From contig SYEN01000539.1 of the NCBI GenBank assembly GCA_005800795.1, positions 1 to 8,180 of the forward strand: a stretch of DNA of 8,180 nucleotides, written 5' to 3'. The position numbers and the translations under genes are program-made. Positions 1 through 6,402 of the stretch are shown here, piece after piece. The DNA comes from Burkholderiales bacterium (GTDB lineage Bacteria > Pseudomonadota > Gammaproteobacteria > Burkholderiales > SG8-41). The first letter of the stretch is position 1, and every line of letters begins with the position of its first letter. Under the pieces are notes generated by a model. The model had not been told where the DNA came from. It was given only the letters and a program-made list of their open reading frames with translations, and did no database searches.

Positions 1-1
1 C

Positions 2-157
2 AACCGCATCGTACAAACGCCCCACATGCGCGAGCGATTCACTGCGGTGGGCGCCGAAGCGTTACATGGCACGCCAGCGCAATGGGCGGTCTACGTTCGC
101 GAGGAAGTTGCCAAGTGGACCAAGGTCGTCAAGGCCGCCGGCATCAGTCTGGACTGA
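2..157 (+). CDS. Bug/TctC-family solute-binding protein, C-terminal fragment (cut by window edge)
   Basis: This is the last 51 codons of a gene that begins before the window, read in the frame starting at base 2 and ending at TGA 155-157. The fragment holds the typical end of a Bug (TctC-type) periplasmic binding protein: an MRERF helix segment, a GTPAQWAVYVREE segment and the closing AKWTKVVKAAGISLD. The same AKW-K-V-KAA-I pattern ends the other Bug genes in this window, which is the main reason for the call. The 30 bases at 110-139 differ at only one position from 3341-3370 in another Bug gene here. Ligand unknown. It is followed by a 76-bp gap and then the GcvH-like gene. Confidence 0.88.
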   Translation, partial: NRIVQTPHMRERFTAVGAEALHGTPAQWAVYVREEVAKWTKVVKAAGISLD

Positions 158-233
158 ACCCGGCGGCTTGTTCACTGCGGACCTTTCGCATACCCTACGC
201 CCAACCTGATTGCCGCACACCATCGGATCACTG

Positions 234-614
234 ATGCCGAACCCCCAGAATCTGAAATATCACGTGTCCCACACCTGGCTGAAATTGGAGGACGGCGGTA
301 TCGCCGTCGTCGGTGTGACCCACCACGCGCAGAAGGAAATGGGCGACGTGGTCTATGTGCAGCCGCCCGCGGCCGGCGCCCATGTCGAACAGGGCAAGGC
401 CTGCGGTGTCATTGAGTCGGTCAAGACGGTTGCGGACGTTCACGCCCCGGCATCGGGTGATGTGCTGGAGGTCAATCCTGCGCTGGCGGACACGCCGGAA
501 ACCGTGAATTCCGATCCGTACGGCACTTGGCTGTTCCGCATAAAACTCAGCGATCCCGCGGAACTGGCGGCGCTGCTGGATGCGGCTGCTTATGATCAGC
601 TTGCTGGCGATTAA
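234..614 (+). CDS. gcvH: GcvH-like lipoyl carrier protein
   Basis: A 126-residue protein of the glycine cleavage H family, full length for that family (about 125-130). In GcvH, a lipoyl group on a lysine carries the aminomethyl intermediate between the P, T and L proteins in the cytoplasm. The lipoylation site is clear: VIESVK followed by TVADVHAPASG, with Lys64 as the acceptor, between paired half-motifs typical of the barrel-sandwich lipoyl fold (GDVVYV near 37-42, GDVLEVN near 76-82). The C-terminus has the family signature DPYGTWLFRIKLSDP. I chose ATG 234; a TTG at 210 would add 8 residues but lacks a better ribosome site, and both have only weak Shine-Dalgarno sequences. No gcvT or gcvP is beside it, so it is either a separately located gcvH or a stand-alone lipoyl carrier with another partner. 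The Sec-OsmC genes nearby make a redox role possible (inference). Confidence 0.9.
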   Translation: MPNPQNLKYHVSHTWLKLEDGGIAVVGVTHHAQKEMGDVVYVQPPAAGAHVEQGKACGVIESVKTVADVHAPASGDVLEVNPALADTPETVNSDPYGTWLFRIKLSDPAELAALLDAAAYDQLAGD

Positions 615-698
615 CCACAGCCGGCATTCACGGAAGTAAGGACGGGCGATACAGGCGCCTGGTGTTCAGACCACAAACGCAGCCGGAGGAGCAAGTCC

Positions 699-1682
699 AT
701 GAAACAGTACTCGTTGCTGAATCACGCGCCACTTCTGATTTGCGGGTTGGCCTGTGCGGCGTTACCAAGCCATGCCCAGACGTGGCCCAGCCGGCCCGTG
801 CGGATTGTCAACCCGACGCAGCCGGGCGGCGTGTCGGACATCGTGGCGCGCAGTCTGGCGCACAAGTTTACCGAGACCTTGGGCCAGACCTTTATCGTCG
901 ACAACCGACCGGGCGCCAACGGCATTATTGGTGTCGACCTGGTGGCGAAGGCGAGCGCCGATGGCAACACCCTGCTGGCGGGCACCAATGGCCAGTTGGT
1001 CGCCAATTCAGCCGTGTTTGCCAAACTGCCATTCGATGCCGTGCGCGATTTCGCGCCCATCACCATCGCGGTGACGTCGCCCTTTTTGCTGGTGGTTCAC
1101 GCATCGCTGCCCGCCAAGACGGTGGCGGAACTGGTGGCGCTGGTCAAGGCGAAACCGGCAATGTCGTATTCGTCATTCGGACCTGCCAGCATCGCCCACT
1201 TCGGGATGGAGCTCGTGCAATTGCGCACCGGCATGAAAATGACGCATGTGCCGTACAAAGGTGGTGCGCCTTCTGCGGCGGCACTGGTTGCCGGCGAAGT
1301 GAATGCGTCGCTGGACTCGGTGCAGAATCAGTTGCAGTTTATTCGCGGCAACCGCGTGCGCGCGCTGGCGCTGGCGCACAGTACGCGGCTGAAAATGCTG
1401 CCTGATGTGCCGACGACCGCGGAGGCCGGTGTTGCCGGAGTTGAAATCGGCGGCTGGTATGCCCTGCTCGCGCCCGCGGGCACGCCAAGAACCGTGGTCA
1501 ATCGTTTGTATGAGGAGTCGGTAAAGGCGTTCAAGTCATCGCCCGAGTTGCGCGAGCGCTTTGAATCCACCGGCTCGGATATTTTGCTCAACACCCCGGC
1601 GGATTTTGCCGCACGCATCAAGCGTGAAATCGCCGAGTACACGAAAGTGGCGCGCGAGGCCAACATTACGGTCAGTCAGTAA
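699..1682 (+). CDS. Bug/TctC-family periplasmic solute-binding protein
   Basis: A 327-residue Bug protein, normal length for the family, which binds carboxylates or other small ligands in the periplasm, in some cases for tripartite TctABC transporters. The start ATG has a strong GGAGGAG at 685-691 with 7-nt spacing. Residues 1-26 form a signal peptide ending SHA before Gln27. The first ligand-loop motif is RPVRIVNPTQPGGVSD (about 32-47) and the second is VDNRPGANG (67-75). Further family marks are LPFDAVRDFAPI, HVPYKGG and a C-terminal EYTKVAREANI. Two motifs deviate from the usual forms: PTQPGG in place of PFxPGG, and SADGNT in place of the usual APDGYT. These may alter the ligand. It lies between the GcvH-like gene (84 bp upstream) and the first Sec-OsmC gene (139 bp downstream). 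No TctA or TctB is near. Confidence 0.93.
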   Translation: MKQYSLLNHAPLLICGLACAALPSHAQTWPSRPVRIVNPTQPGGVSDIVARSLAHKFTETLGQTFIVDNRPGANGIIGVDLVAKASADGNTLLAGTNGQLVANSAVFAKLPFDAVRDFAPITIAVTSPFLLVVHASLPAKTVAELVALVKAKPAMSYSSFGPASIAHFGMELVQLRTGMKMTHVPYKGGAPSAAALVAGEVNASLDSVQNQLQFIRGNRVRALALAHSTRLKMLPDVPTTAEAGVAGVEIGGWYALLAPAGTPRTVVNRLYEESVKAFKSSPELRERFESTGSDILLNTPADFAARIKREIAEYTKVAREANITVSQ

Positions 1683-1821
1683 TGTGGCCTTGCGCCGCGC
1701 TTAGTTAAAAAATTTTATAAAAACAATTACTTACGTTAACCCTGCCTCGCATGGCCCCAGGTGCTGGGTATGGGATGGGTTTCGCCGGGGATAATCCGTA
1801 CCACTTCACCAGGAGCACACG
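1683..1821 (+). promoter_or_regulatory. AT-rich intergenic region, putative promoter of the Sec-OsmC/Bug cluster
   Basis: This 139-bp gap holds a strikingly AT-rich block at about 1701-1740 in an otherwise GC-rich window. A loose sigma70-like pairing is TTGCGC (1690-1695), 17 bp, TTTTAT (1713-1718); TATAAA at 1716-1721 is another possible -10. The block could also act as an UP element. No rho-independent terminator for the upstream Bug gene is visible. An AGGAG at 1811-1815 is the ribosome site for the next gene. Confidence 0.35.
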
Positions 1822-2382
1822 TTGAACGAAAAACCCTTGAACGCCGCCGAGCAAAGCACCCAGCCCGGCGAACGGATCACCGACAAACCGGAGTTGCCGC
1901 GGCAAGGCCTCGCCATGCATTTGGTGGCGGACACTGAATCGATCGAAGGCGAGCACCACCTCAAGGTCGGCCACTCCCGCGGGTTTGATATCTATTCCGA
2001 CGAGCCGCCCACCATCGGCGGCACCAACAAATTTCCGCCGCCGATGAGTTATCTCGCGCTGGCCATCGGCTTCTGACTGCTGACTCAGGTGGCGCGGTAC
2101 GCGTCCATGATGAAGCTGAAAATAAACAAAGCGCGCTGCCATGTGGAAATGGATTTCCAGGTCTCTGGCTCGGTGCTGCAAGGCACGGTCCAGGGCAGTT
2201 GGCAGGGCATCAGCACGAATCTTGAGATCGATTCGGATGAACCGATGGAAAAAATTGTCGCGCTCACACGCAATGCCAAGGGTGGATGTTTCGCCGAGCA
2301 GTTGATCGTCAATCCGGTGAAGCTCACCAGCTCGATCACGCTGCGCGGGGAAACCGTGCACTTTGCACCCGAGAATGAGTAA
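1822..2382 (+). CDS. OsmC-family selenoprotein (Sec at in-frame UGA, codon 85)
   Basis: Read straight through TGA 2074-2076, this frame gives a 186-residue OsmC-family protein; stopping there would leave an 84-residue fragment and an apparently separate downstream ORF. OsmC/Ohr proteins are cytoplasmic thiol peroxidases that reduce organic hydroperoxides with a cysteine pair. Here DEPPTIGGTNKFPPPMSY leads into LALAIGF-U-LLTQVARYA, so UGA sits where the family has its peroxidatic Cys. The resolving Cys is present (NAKGGCFAE, Cys156), 71 residues later, close to the usual spacing. Cys106 is also conserved in the paralogue. The start is TTG 1822 with AGGAG 6 nt upstream, and it aligns with the paralogue's start (shared PGERxxDKPELP near residues 15-26). 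A SECIS-like hairpin follows the UGA. The stop TAA overlaps the proposed start of the next Bug gene, so the two are probably co-translated. A nonsense mutation is unlikely because the second copy has the same UGA and both halves are conserved. Confidence 0.9.
2074..2076 (+). other. Recoded UGA (selenocysteine codon)
   Basis: In-frame TGA between GGC TTC and CTG CTG, at the position of the OsmC peroxidatic cysteine. The frame runs on for 101 further sense codons to TAA. The paralogue at 4426-4986 has TGA in the identical context. Confidence 0.88.
2086..2109 (+). promoter_or_regulatory. Putative bacterial SECIS hairpin, copy 1
   Basis: Directly after the UGA an RNA hairpin can form within the coding sequence. 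Pairs are C2086-G2109, A2087-U2108, a G.A mismatch, G2089-C2106, bulged U2090, G2091-C2105, G2092-U2104, then CGCG (2093-2096) with CGCG (2100-2103), closed by the apical loop GUA (2097-2099). The loop G is separated from the UGA by 20 nt, inside the range known for bacterial SECIS elements, which carry a G or GU in a small apical loop bound by SelB. The paralogue keeps the same fold with a compensatory change. Confidence 0.8.
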
Positions 2383-3391
2383 CAACAGCTTGGCGATGCA
2401 GATGCACATAGAGCCATGCGTCAGGCCTTACATCGGCAGGCAGGTCACCGTGCTGATGGCGTGTCTCGCCGTCAGCAGCGCGAGCGCACAGCCCTTTCCG
2501 CACAAGCCGTTGCGTATGATTGTCCCGAGTTCCCCGGGGGGCGGCAGCGACATCATGGGCCGCTTCCTCGCGCAAAAGCTGGCCGAGCAAATGGGCCAGC
2601 AAGTCATAGTCGAAAACCGTCCCGGCGCCAGCAGTGTGATTGGCACAGACGCCGCGGCAAAATCCGCGCCGGATGGTTATACGCTCGTGATTCCGCCCGC
2701 CGCCGTGTCGGTCAATCCCAGTATTTTCGCCAAAATGCCATTCGACGCGCTGCGCGATCTGGCGGCAATTTCCCAGGTCGCCGAGTCGGCCAACGTACTG
2801 GCGGCCCACCCCGCTTTGCCGGTGCGCACCATCAAGGACTTGATCGCGCTCGCCAAGGCCAAGCCGGGTACGCTATCGGCGGCATCACCGGGTATCAGCG
2901 GCACGCCACACATGGCGGCGGAACTGTTCAAGCTGATGACTGCCACCGATTTTTTGATCATCGTTTACAAGGGTTCCGGTCCGGGGTCGATTGCGCTGAT
3001 GTCGGGAGAAGTGCCACTGCAGTTTTCCACGCCGCCCTCGTCGTTGCCCTATGTGCGAGCCGGACGCATGCGCGCGCTGGGCGTGACCACCAAGACGCGC
3101 GTGCCGTCGATGCCGGATATCCCCACCATCGCGGAATCCGGCGTGCCGGGGTATGAGGCCACGCAGTGGTTCGGCTTGTTTACCGCGGGCGGCACCCCCA
3201 CGGCGATTGTCGAGCGGCTGGCGCAGGAAACGGCGCGTGCGGTACGCTCGTCTGATCTGAAGGAACGCATGTCCGCCGAAGGATTGCAGCCGGTCGGCAG
3301 CACACCGGCGGAATTTTCGGCTTATCTCCGAGCGGAAATGGCCAAGTGGGCCAAGGTCGTCAAGGCCGCCAACATCAAACCACAACTATGA
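2375..3391 (+). CDS. Bug/TctC-family periplasmic solute-binding protein
   Basis: With ATG 2375 this is a 338-residue Bug protein. It has a signal peptide with a long basic N-region and a hydrophobic core (VTVLMACLAVSSASA) cut before Gln39. Family motifs are RMIVPSSPGGGSDIMGRF (from about 47), VENRPGASSVIG, SAPDGYT, MPFDALRDLAAI, YKGSGPG and the C-terminal AKWAKVVKAANIK. The ligand is not predictable. ATG 2375 lies inside the end of the Sec-OsmC gene (ATGAGTAA, stop 2380-2382) and suggests translational coupling. There is no good Shine-Dalgarno, and ATG 2395 or 2401 are alternatives that would still keep the signal peptide. Its own stop overlaps the next Bug gene by 4 bp. A PSSPGG loop replaces the common PFxPGG. 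Confidence 0.92.
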   Translation: MSNNSLAMQMHIEPCVRPYIGRQVTVLMACLAVSSASAQPFPHKPLRMIVPSSPGGGSDIMGRFLAQKLAEQMGQQVIVENRPGASSVIGTDAAAKSAPDGYTLVIPPAAVSVNPSIFAKMPFDALRDLAAISQVAESANVLAAHPALPVRTIKDLIALAKAKPGTLSAASPGISGTPHMAAELFKLMTATDFLIIVYKGSGPGSIALMSGEVPLQFSTPPSSLPYVRAGRMRALGVTTKTRVPSMPDIPTIAESGVPGYEATQWFGLFTAGGTPTAIVERLAQETARAVRSSDLKERMSAEGLQPVGSTPAEFSAYLRAEMAKWAKVVKAANIKPQL

Positions 3392-4395
3392 AACCAGGTA
3401 CAACAACAATCATTGCTCGCACAATACATACGGTCTCGCGCGCGATGCTCACGTTGCTGTCTTTGACCGCTGCAAGTGATGCCTATGCCCAAGACAGCTT
3501 TCCGCAGAAACCGGTGCGCTGGATCGCCCCGGTGCTGGCGGGCGGCGCGGGTGATTTGATCGCCCGCGCGATGGCGCCGAAACTCACCGAGTTGTGGGGG
3601 CAGCAAGTCATCATCGACAACCGTGTGGGCGGTGGCGGCACGCTGGGCATGGGCCTCGCCGCACGCATGGCGCCCGACGGCTACACCATCGTGCTCGGCG
3701 TGTCGTCGTTCGTGGTGATGGCGCCGGGCGTTTACCCGAAGCTGGCCTACGACACGCAGAAGGATTTCGCCCCCATCACGCAGATACTGGCGGCGCCGCT
3801 GGTGCTGCTGGCGAACAATGCGTTTCCCGCCAAAACCGTGCCCGAGTTGATCGCCCTCGCCAAAGCGAGGCCGGGGCTGGTCAGTTATGGCTCGCCCGGC
3901 AACGGCTCGGCCGCGCATTTGGCGAGCGAACTGTTTCGCCACCTGTCCGGCACGCAGATGCTGCACGTACCGTATCGCGGGGCGCCGCCGATTTACACCG
4001 ATCTGATTGCCGGGCAGATCACGATCTACATGGGCACGTTGCCTGCGGCATTACCCCTGACCAAGGCTGGCCGGCTCAAGGCGCTGGCCACGACGAGCAC
4101 GAAACGGTCACGGGTCTATCCGAACCTGCCGACGGTATCCGAGTCCGGATTGGCAAGTTACGACGTGACCACCTGGTACGGCGTGCTGACGCCCGTGGGT
4201 GTGCCGCCGCCGATACTCAACAAACTGCATACCGACCTGACACGCGTCATTCGCCTGCCCGACGTGGAGGAGCGGTTTGCCAGCGAGGGGGGCGACATCA
4301 TCGGCAGCAAACCCGAGGCCTTCGGCGCTTTTATCGCGTCAGAGCTCGCCAAGTGGGCGAAGGTCGCCAAGGCAGCCGGCGTCAAAGTCGAATAG
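3388..4395 (+). CDS. Bug/TctC-family periplasmic solute-binding protein
   Basis: A 335-residue Bug protein starting at ATG 3388, whose ATGA overlaps the stop of the preceding Bug gene. This classic 4-bp overlap implies one transcript and coupled translation. A start further upstream at 3346 is less likely because it would lengthen an already adequate N-region. The signal peptide (about residues 1-34) ends DAYA before Gln35. Motifs are RWIAPVLAGGAGDLIAR, IIDNRVGGGGTLG, APDGYT, LAYDTQKDFAPI, HVPYRGAPP and the C-terminal AKWAKVAKAAGVK. The first loop reads APVLAGGAGD rather than PFxPGGxxD and the second lacks the usual RPGA proline (RVGG). Both changes lie in ligand-contact loops, so this may bind something different from its neighbours (inference). 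It converges with the second Sec-OsmC gene, with 30 bp between the stop codons. Confidence 0.93.
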   Translation: MKPGTTTIIARTIHTVSRAMLTLLSLTAASDAYAQDSFPQKPVRWIAPVLAGGAGDLIARAMAPKLTELWGQQVIIDNRVGGGGTLGMGLAARMAPDGYTIVLGVSSFVVMAPGVYPKLAYDTQKDFAPITQILAAPLVLLANNAFPAKTVPELIALAKARPGLVSYGSPGNGSAAHLASELFRHLSGTQMLHVPYRGAPPIYTDLIAGQITIYMGTLPAALPLTKAGRLKALATTSTKRSRVYPNLPTVSESGLASYDVTTWYGVLTPVGVPPPILNKLHTDLTRVIRLPDVEERFASEGGDIIGSKPEAFGAFIASELAKWAKVAKAAGVKVE

Positions 4396-4411
4396 CCTCT
4401 TTCGCCCGTGA

Positions 4412-4438
4412 CACCGGCGCGAGCGTTAACTGCCGGTG
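4412..4438. terminator. Inverted repeat between convergent genes, possible weak bidirectional terminator
   Basis: CACCGGC (4412-4418) and GCCGGTG (4432-4438) form a perfect 7-bp stem with a 13-nt loop. It lies just past the plus-strand Bug stop and spans the stop codon of the minus-strand Sec-OsmC gene (4426-4428). Neither side has a U-run, so a rho-independent terminator is not proven. Confidence 0.3.
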
Positions 4439-4986
4439 ACGCCTTCGATGTGAAACGGTTGGCCGTTCACTGCTATGTGACTGTGCAGCGGCACCGCCTG
4501 CGTGATCAGGCCTTCGGCGAAGCAGCCGGCCTTGGCGTTCTTGATCAGGTGCGCAAGCTTGTCCGCGGGCTCATCACTGTCGACGGTGAGATAAGTGCTG
4601 ATGCCCTCCCAGCGGTTGAACACCGTGCCCTTCAGTACCGAACCGCCCAGATGTTTGCGGATCACCACGCGGCACTTCGGATTGCTCAATGTCAACTTCA
4701 TCATGTGCGCGTACCGCGCAACCTGGGTGAGTAGTCAGAAGCCGATGGACATCGCCAGATAAGTCATCGGCGACGGATAGGTATCCGTGCCGCCGATGCG
4801 CGCGGGCTCGTCGCACCACACTTCAAATTTGCCCGATTTGCTGTACTTGAGCTGCAACTGGCCCGACACCGTCTCGGTCAGTACATCGTTTTCGTTGGTA
4901 ATGCCCGCGGCCGGCAGCTCGGGTTTGTCGATCACCCGCTCGCCCGGCTTGTTGGACAAATCGTTGTTTCCTAAGGGATTGTTCAT
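4426..4986 (-). CDS. OsmC-family selenoprotein, second copy (Sec at in-frame UGA, codon 84)
   Basis: A minus-strand paralogue of the gene at 1822-2382 with the same length, 186 residues, when TGA 4737-4735 is read as Sec. The sequence before it is DEPARIGGTDTYPSPMTY then LAMSIGF-U-LLTQVARYA; the resolving Cys is in NAKAGCFAE (Cys155) and Cys105 matches Cys106 of copy 1. About half of the residues after Sec are identical between the copies, less in the N-terminal part, so this is not a recent duplicate. The start is ATG 4986 with AGGAG 4 nt upstream. An upstream in-frame extension to 5034 is possible but has no counterpart in copy 1. Predicted role: a Sec-based peroxidase or hydroperoxide reductase in the cytoplasm. 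Copy 2 has one extra Cys in VWCDEP. Without Sec reading it would be split into two ORFs that look unrelated. It is convergent with the Bug gene at 3388-4395. Confidence 0.9.
4702..4725 (-). promoter_or_regulatory. Putative bacterial SECIS hairpin, copy 2
   Basis: Reading the minus strand: C4725-G4702, A4724-U4703, a G.A mismatch, G4722-C4705, bulged U4721, U4720-A4706, G4719-C4707, then CGCG (4718-4715) with CGCG (4711-4708), loop GUA (4714-4712). Loop and spacing to the UGA (20 nt) are identical to copy 1. Compared with copy 1, G-C has become U-A and G-U has become G-C, so pairing is kept despite base changes. Confidence 0.8.
4735..4737 (-). other. Recoded UGA (selenocysteine codon), copy 2
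   Basis: In-frame TGA on the minus strand between GGC TTC and CTA CTC, at the OsmC peroxidatic-Cys position. The frame remains open for 102 codons after it. It is identical in placement to TGA 2074-2076 of the paralogue. Confidence 0.88.
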
Positions 4987-5436
4987 AAGGCTCCTGGGGT
5001 TGCGTGTTGGCGCCGCATGGTCGGACCCAAACATACTGAGTGGCGCGCATGAATACTACCTGAGAACCATCGCTCCAGCCGTTGTGCAATTTCGTGGCCA
5101 CATGACACACAAACAAGCCCTGCCAGCGCGCCAACACGAAGCCTTCGTTCGCTTGCCGTACTGCTCGCGTGCAGCACGGGGCGCCAACGCAAATGACTCG
5201 TCAGCCACCTTCGGAACAGCAACGATTTGCCATACTTAACCAAACGAACTGAATATTTGTTGATGCATGACAGGTGTTCCGTATTGTAGGCCCCCTTATC
5301 GGTCTCATTTCCCCCTATCCGCCGCCTGTCAAAGCGTGATCGTTGCTGCCGCGCCGCGTTGTCTTGTAAACTTGTCACTCGTGTCAGCCGCTGAGCCAGT
5401 AGGGGAGGATGCTGAGTAAATTCCAGGGAGAAAACA
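4987..5436. other. Divergent intergenic region without a recognisable gene
   Basis: These 450 bp separate the minus-strand Sec-OsmC gene from the plus-strand Bug gene, so they should hold both promoters. The short ORFs here have no family features and no good ribosome sites. The part from about 5220 to 5360 is less GC-rich than the genes. I looked for a tRNA-Sec and a third OsmC remnant and saw neither. Confidence 0.6.
5260..5287 (+). promoter_or_regulatory. Possible sigma70-type promoter upstream of the Bug gene at 5437
   Basis: TTGATG (5260-5265), a 16-bp spacer and TATTGT (5282-5287) make a moderate match to -35/-10 boxes in the relatively AT-rich part of the gap. It would give a leader of roughly 140 nt. 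Pattern match only. Confidence 0.3.
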
Positions 5437-6402
5437 ATGCTCGTACGCTTTAGAATTCTAACCGCCTGCGCGATCGCAGGGGTGGCGCTGCAGGCACAGG
5501 CTCAAAGAATGAAATGGCCTGAGCGCCCGGTGCGCGTTATCGTGCCGTTTCCAGCAGGTGGCACCAGCGATGTAGTCGCGCGGCTGTTCACGCCCCGGCT
5601 TTCTGAAGAATATGGTCAATCTTTCGTGGTCGACAATCGCCCCGGCGCGGGAGGCACTATCGGGGCGGAAATCGCCGCGCGTGCGGCCCCCGACGGCTAC
5701 ACGGTCGCCATGGTGCCTTCGAGTTATGCTGCGGCTGCGGCACTGTACAAATTGCCTTACGATCCGGTCAAGGGTATCGCGCCCATCAGCATGATACAGA
5801 TCGTGCCTTTCATCCTCGTCGTTCAGCCCTCGGTGAAAGCGGGTCACTTAAAAGAATTGATCGAACTTGCGCGCGCGCAGCCAAGCACGCTGAACTTCAG
5901 CTCACCCGGCACAGGCAGCACGCCGCACTTGGCGGCCGAATTTTTTCAGCAACTCACCCACTCGAAGTTCACGCATGTCCCGTACAAAGGCGACGGTCAG
6001 GCGCTTGCCGATCTCCTGGGTGGGCAGATCCACATCAACATCGCGACGGCAGTGTTGCTGGGACAGCATATCAAAAGCGGTAGAGTGCGCGCGCTTGGTG
6101 TAACCAGCACGCGGCGTTCACGCTCCCTGCCCGACTTACCCGCGATTGGGGAGATCTTGCCAGGCTTCGCGGCTGACGGATGGTCTGGCATCTGGGCGCC
6201 AGCCGGCACGCCCAAAGAGATCGTGTCACGGCTCAATCAATCGATCGGCCGTATCCTCAAAGTCCCCGAGGTGCAGGAGCGCCTGCGTAGCATTGATGCG
6301 GAACCGACGCCTTCGTCGCCAGAGGAGTTTGTGCGCTTCATCGCCGCCGAAGTCGCCAAGTGGCAGAAAGTCGTTGTCACAGCCAATATCAAACTTAACT
6401 AG
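5437..6402 (+). CDS. Bug/TctC-family periplasmic solute-binding protein
   Basis: A 321-residue Bug protein. ATG 5437 has AGGGAG at 5425-5430 with 6-nt spacing. The signal peptide spans residues 1-22 (core LTACAIAGVAL, QAQA before Gln23). It follows the family consensus closely: RVIVPFPAGGTSDVVAR, VVDNRPGAGGTIG, AAPDGYT, LPYDPVKGIAPI, HVPYKGDGQ and C-terminal AKWQKVVVTANIK. The canonical loops suggest a carboxylate-type ligand as for other Bug proteins, but the exact substrate cannot be read. It appears monocistronic: 450 bp of non-coding DNA lies upstream and 616 bp downstream. Unlike the 2375-4395 pair it is not overlapped with a neighbour. Confidence 0.94.
   Translation: MLVRFRILTACAIAGVALQAQAQRMKWPERPVRVIVPFPAGGTSDVVARLFTPRLSEEYGQSFVVDNRPGAGGTIGAEIAARAAPDGYTVAMVPSSYAAAAALYKLPYDPVKGIAPISMIQIVPFILVVQPSVKAGHLKELIELARAQPSTLNFSSPGTGSTPHLAAEFFQQLTHSKFTHVPYKGDGQALADLLGGQIHINIATAVLLGQHIKSGRVRALGVTSTRRSRSLPDLPAIGEILPGFAADGWSGIWAPAGTPKEIVSRLNQSIGRILKVPEVQERLRSIDAEPTPSSPEEFVRFIAAEVAKWQKVVVTANIKLN

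Noticed and set aside
652..661. Palindrome CAGGCGCCTG upstream of the Bug gene at 699
   Set aside because: A single 10-bp palindrome in GC-rich DNA can arise by chance and no second copy was seen near other Bug genes.
2089..2382. A separate 97-residue gene starting at GTG 2089
   Set aside because: It is in the same frame as 1822-2073, aligns with the C-terminal half of OsmC proteins and has no ribosome site of its own; it is the continuation of the selenoprotein.
1822..2382. Pseudogene of OsmC caused by a nonsense mutation
   Set aside because: The paralogue has the same UGA at the same catalytic position, both downstream halves are conserved, and a covarying hairpin follows.
1705..2409. A 234-codon minus-strand ORF
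   Set aside because: It lies antisense to the first Sec-OsmC gene and is composed of shadow codons; GC-rich codon bias keeps the opposite frame open.
4426..4704. A separate 92-residue minus-strand gene starting at ATG 4704
   Set aside because: Same reasoning as for copy 1; this ATG lies just downstream of the UGA, at the base of the hairpin, and the frame is continuous with 4738-4986.
4408..4734. A 108-codon plus-strand ORF opposite the second OsmC gene
   Set aside because: It is the antisense shadow of the selenoprotein coding sequence, and its protein has no recognisable features.
5040..5436. tRNA-Sec (selC) or a third OsmC remnant in the divergent gap
   Set aside because: No long acceptor/T-arm pairing or TTCGA-type T-loop and no GGT-GF-TGA motif was found by eye.
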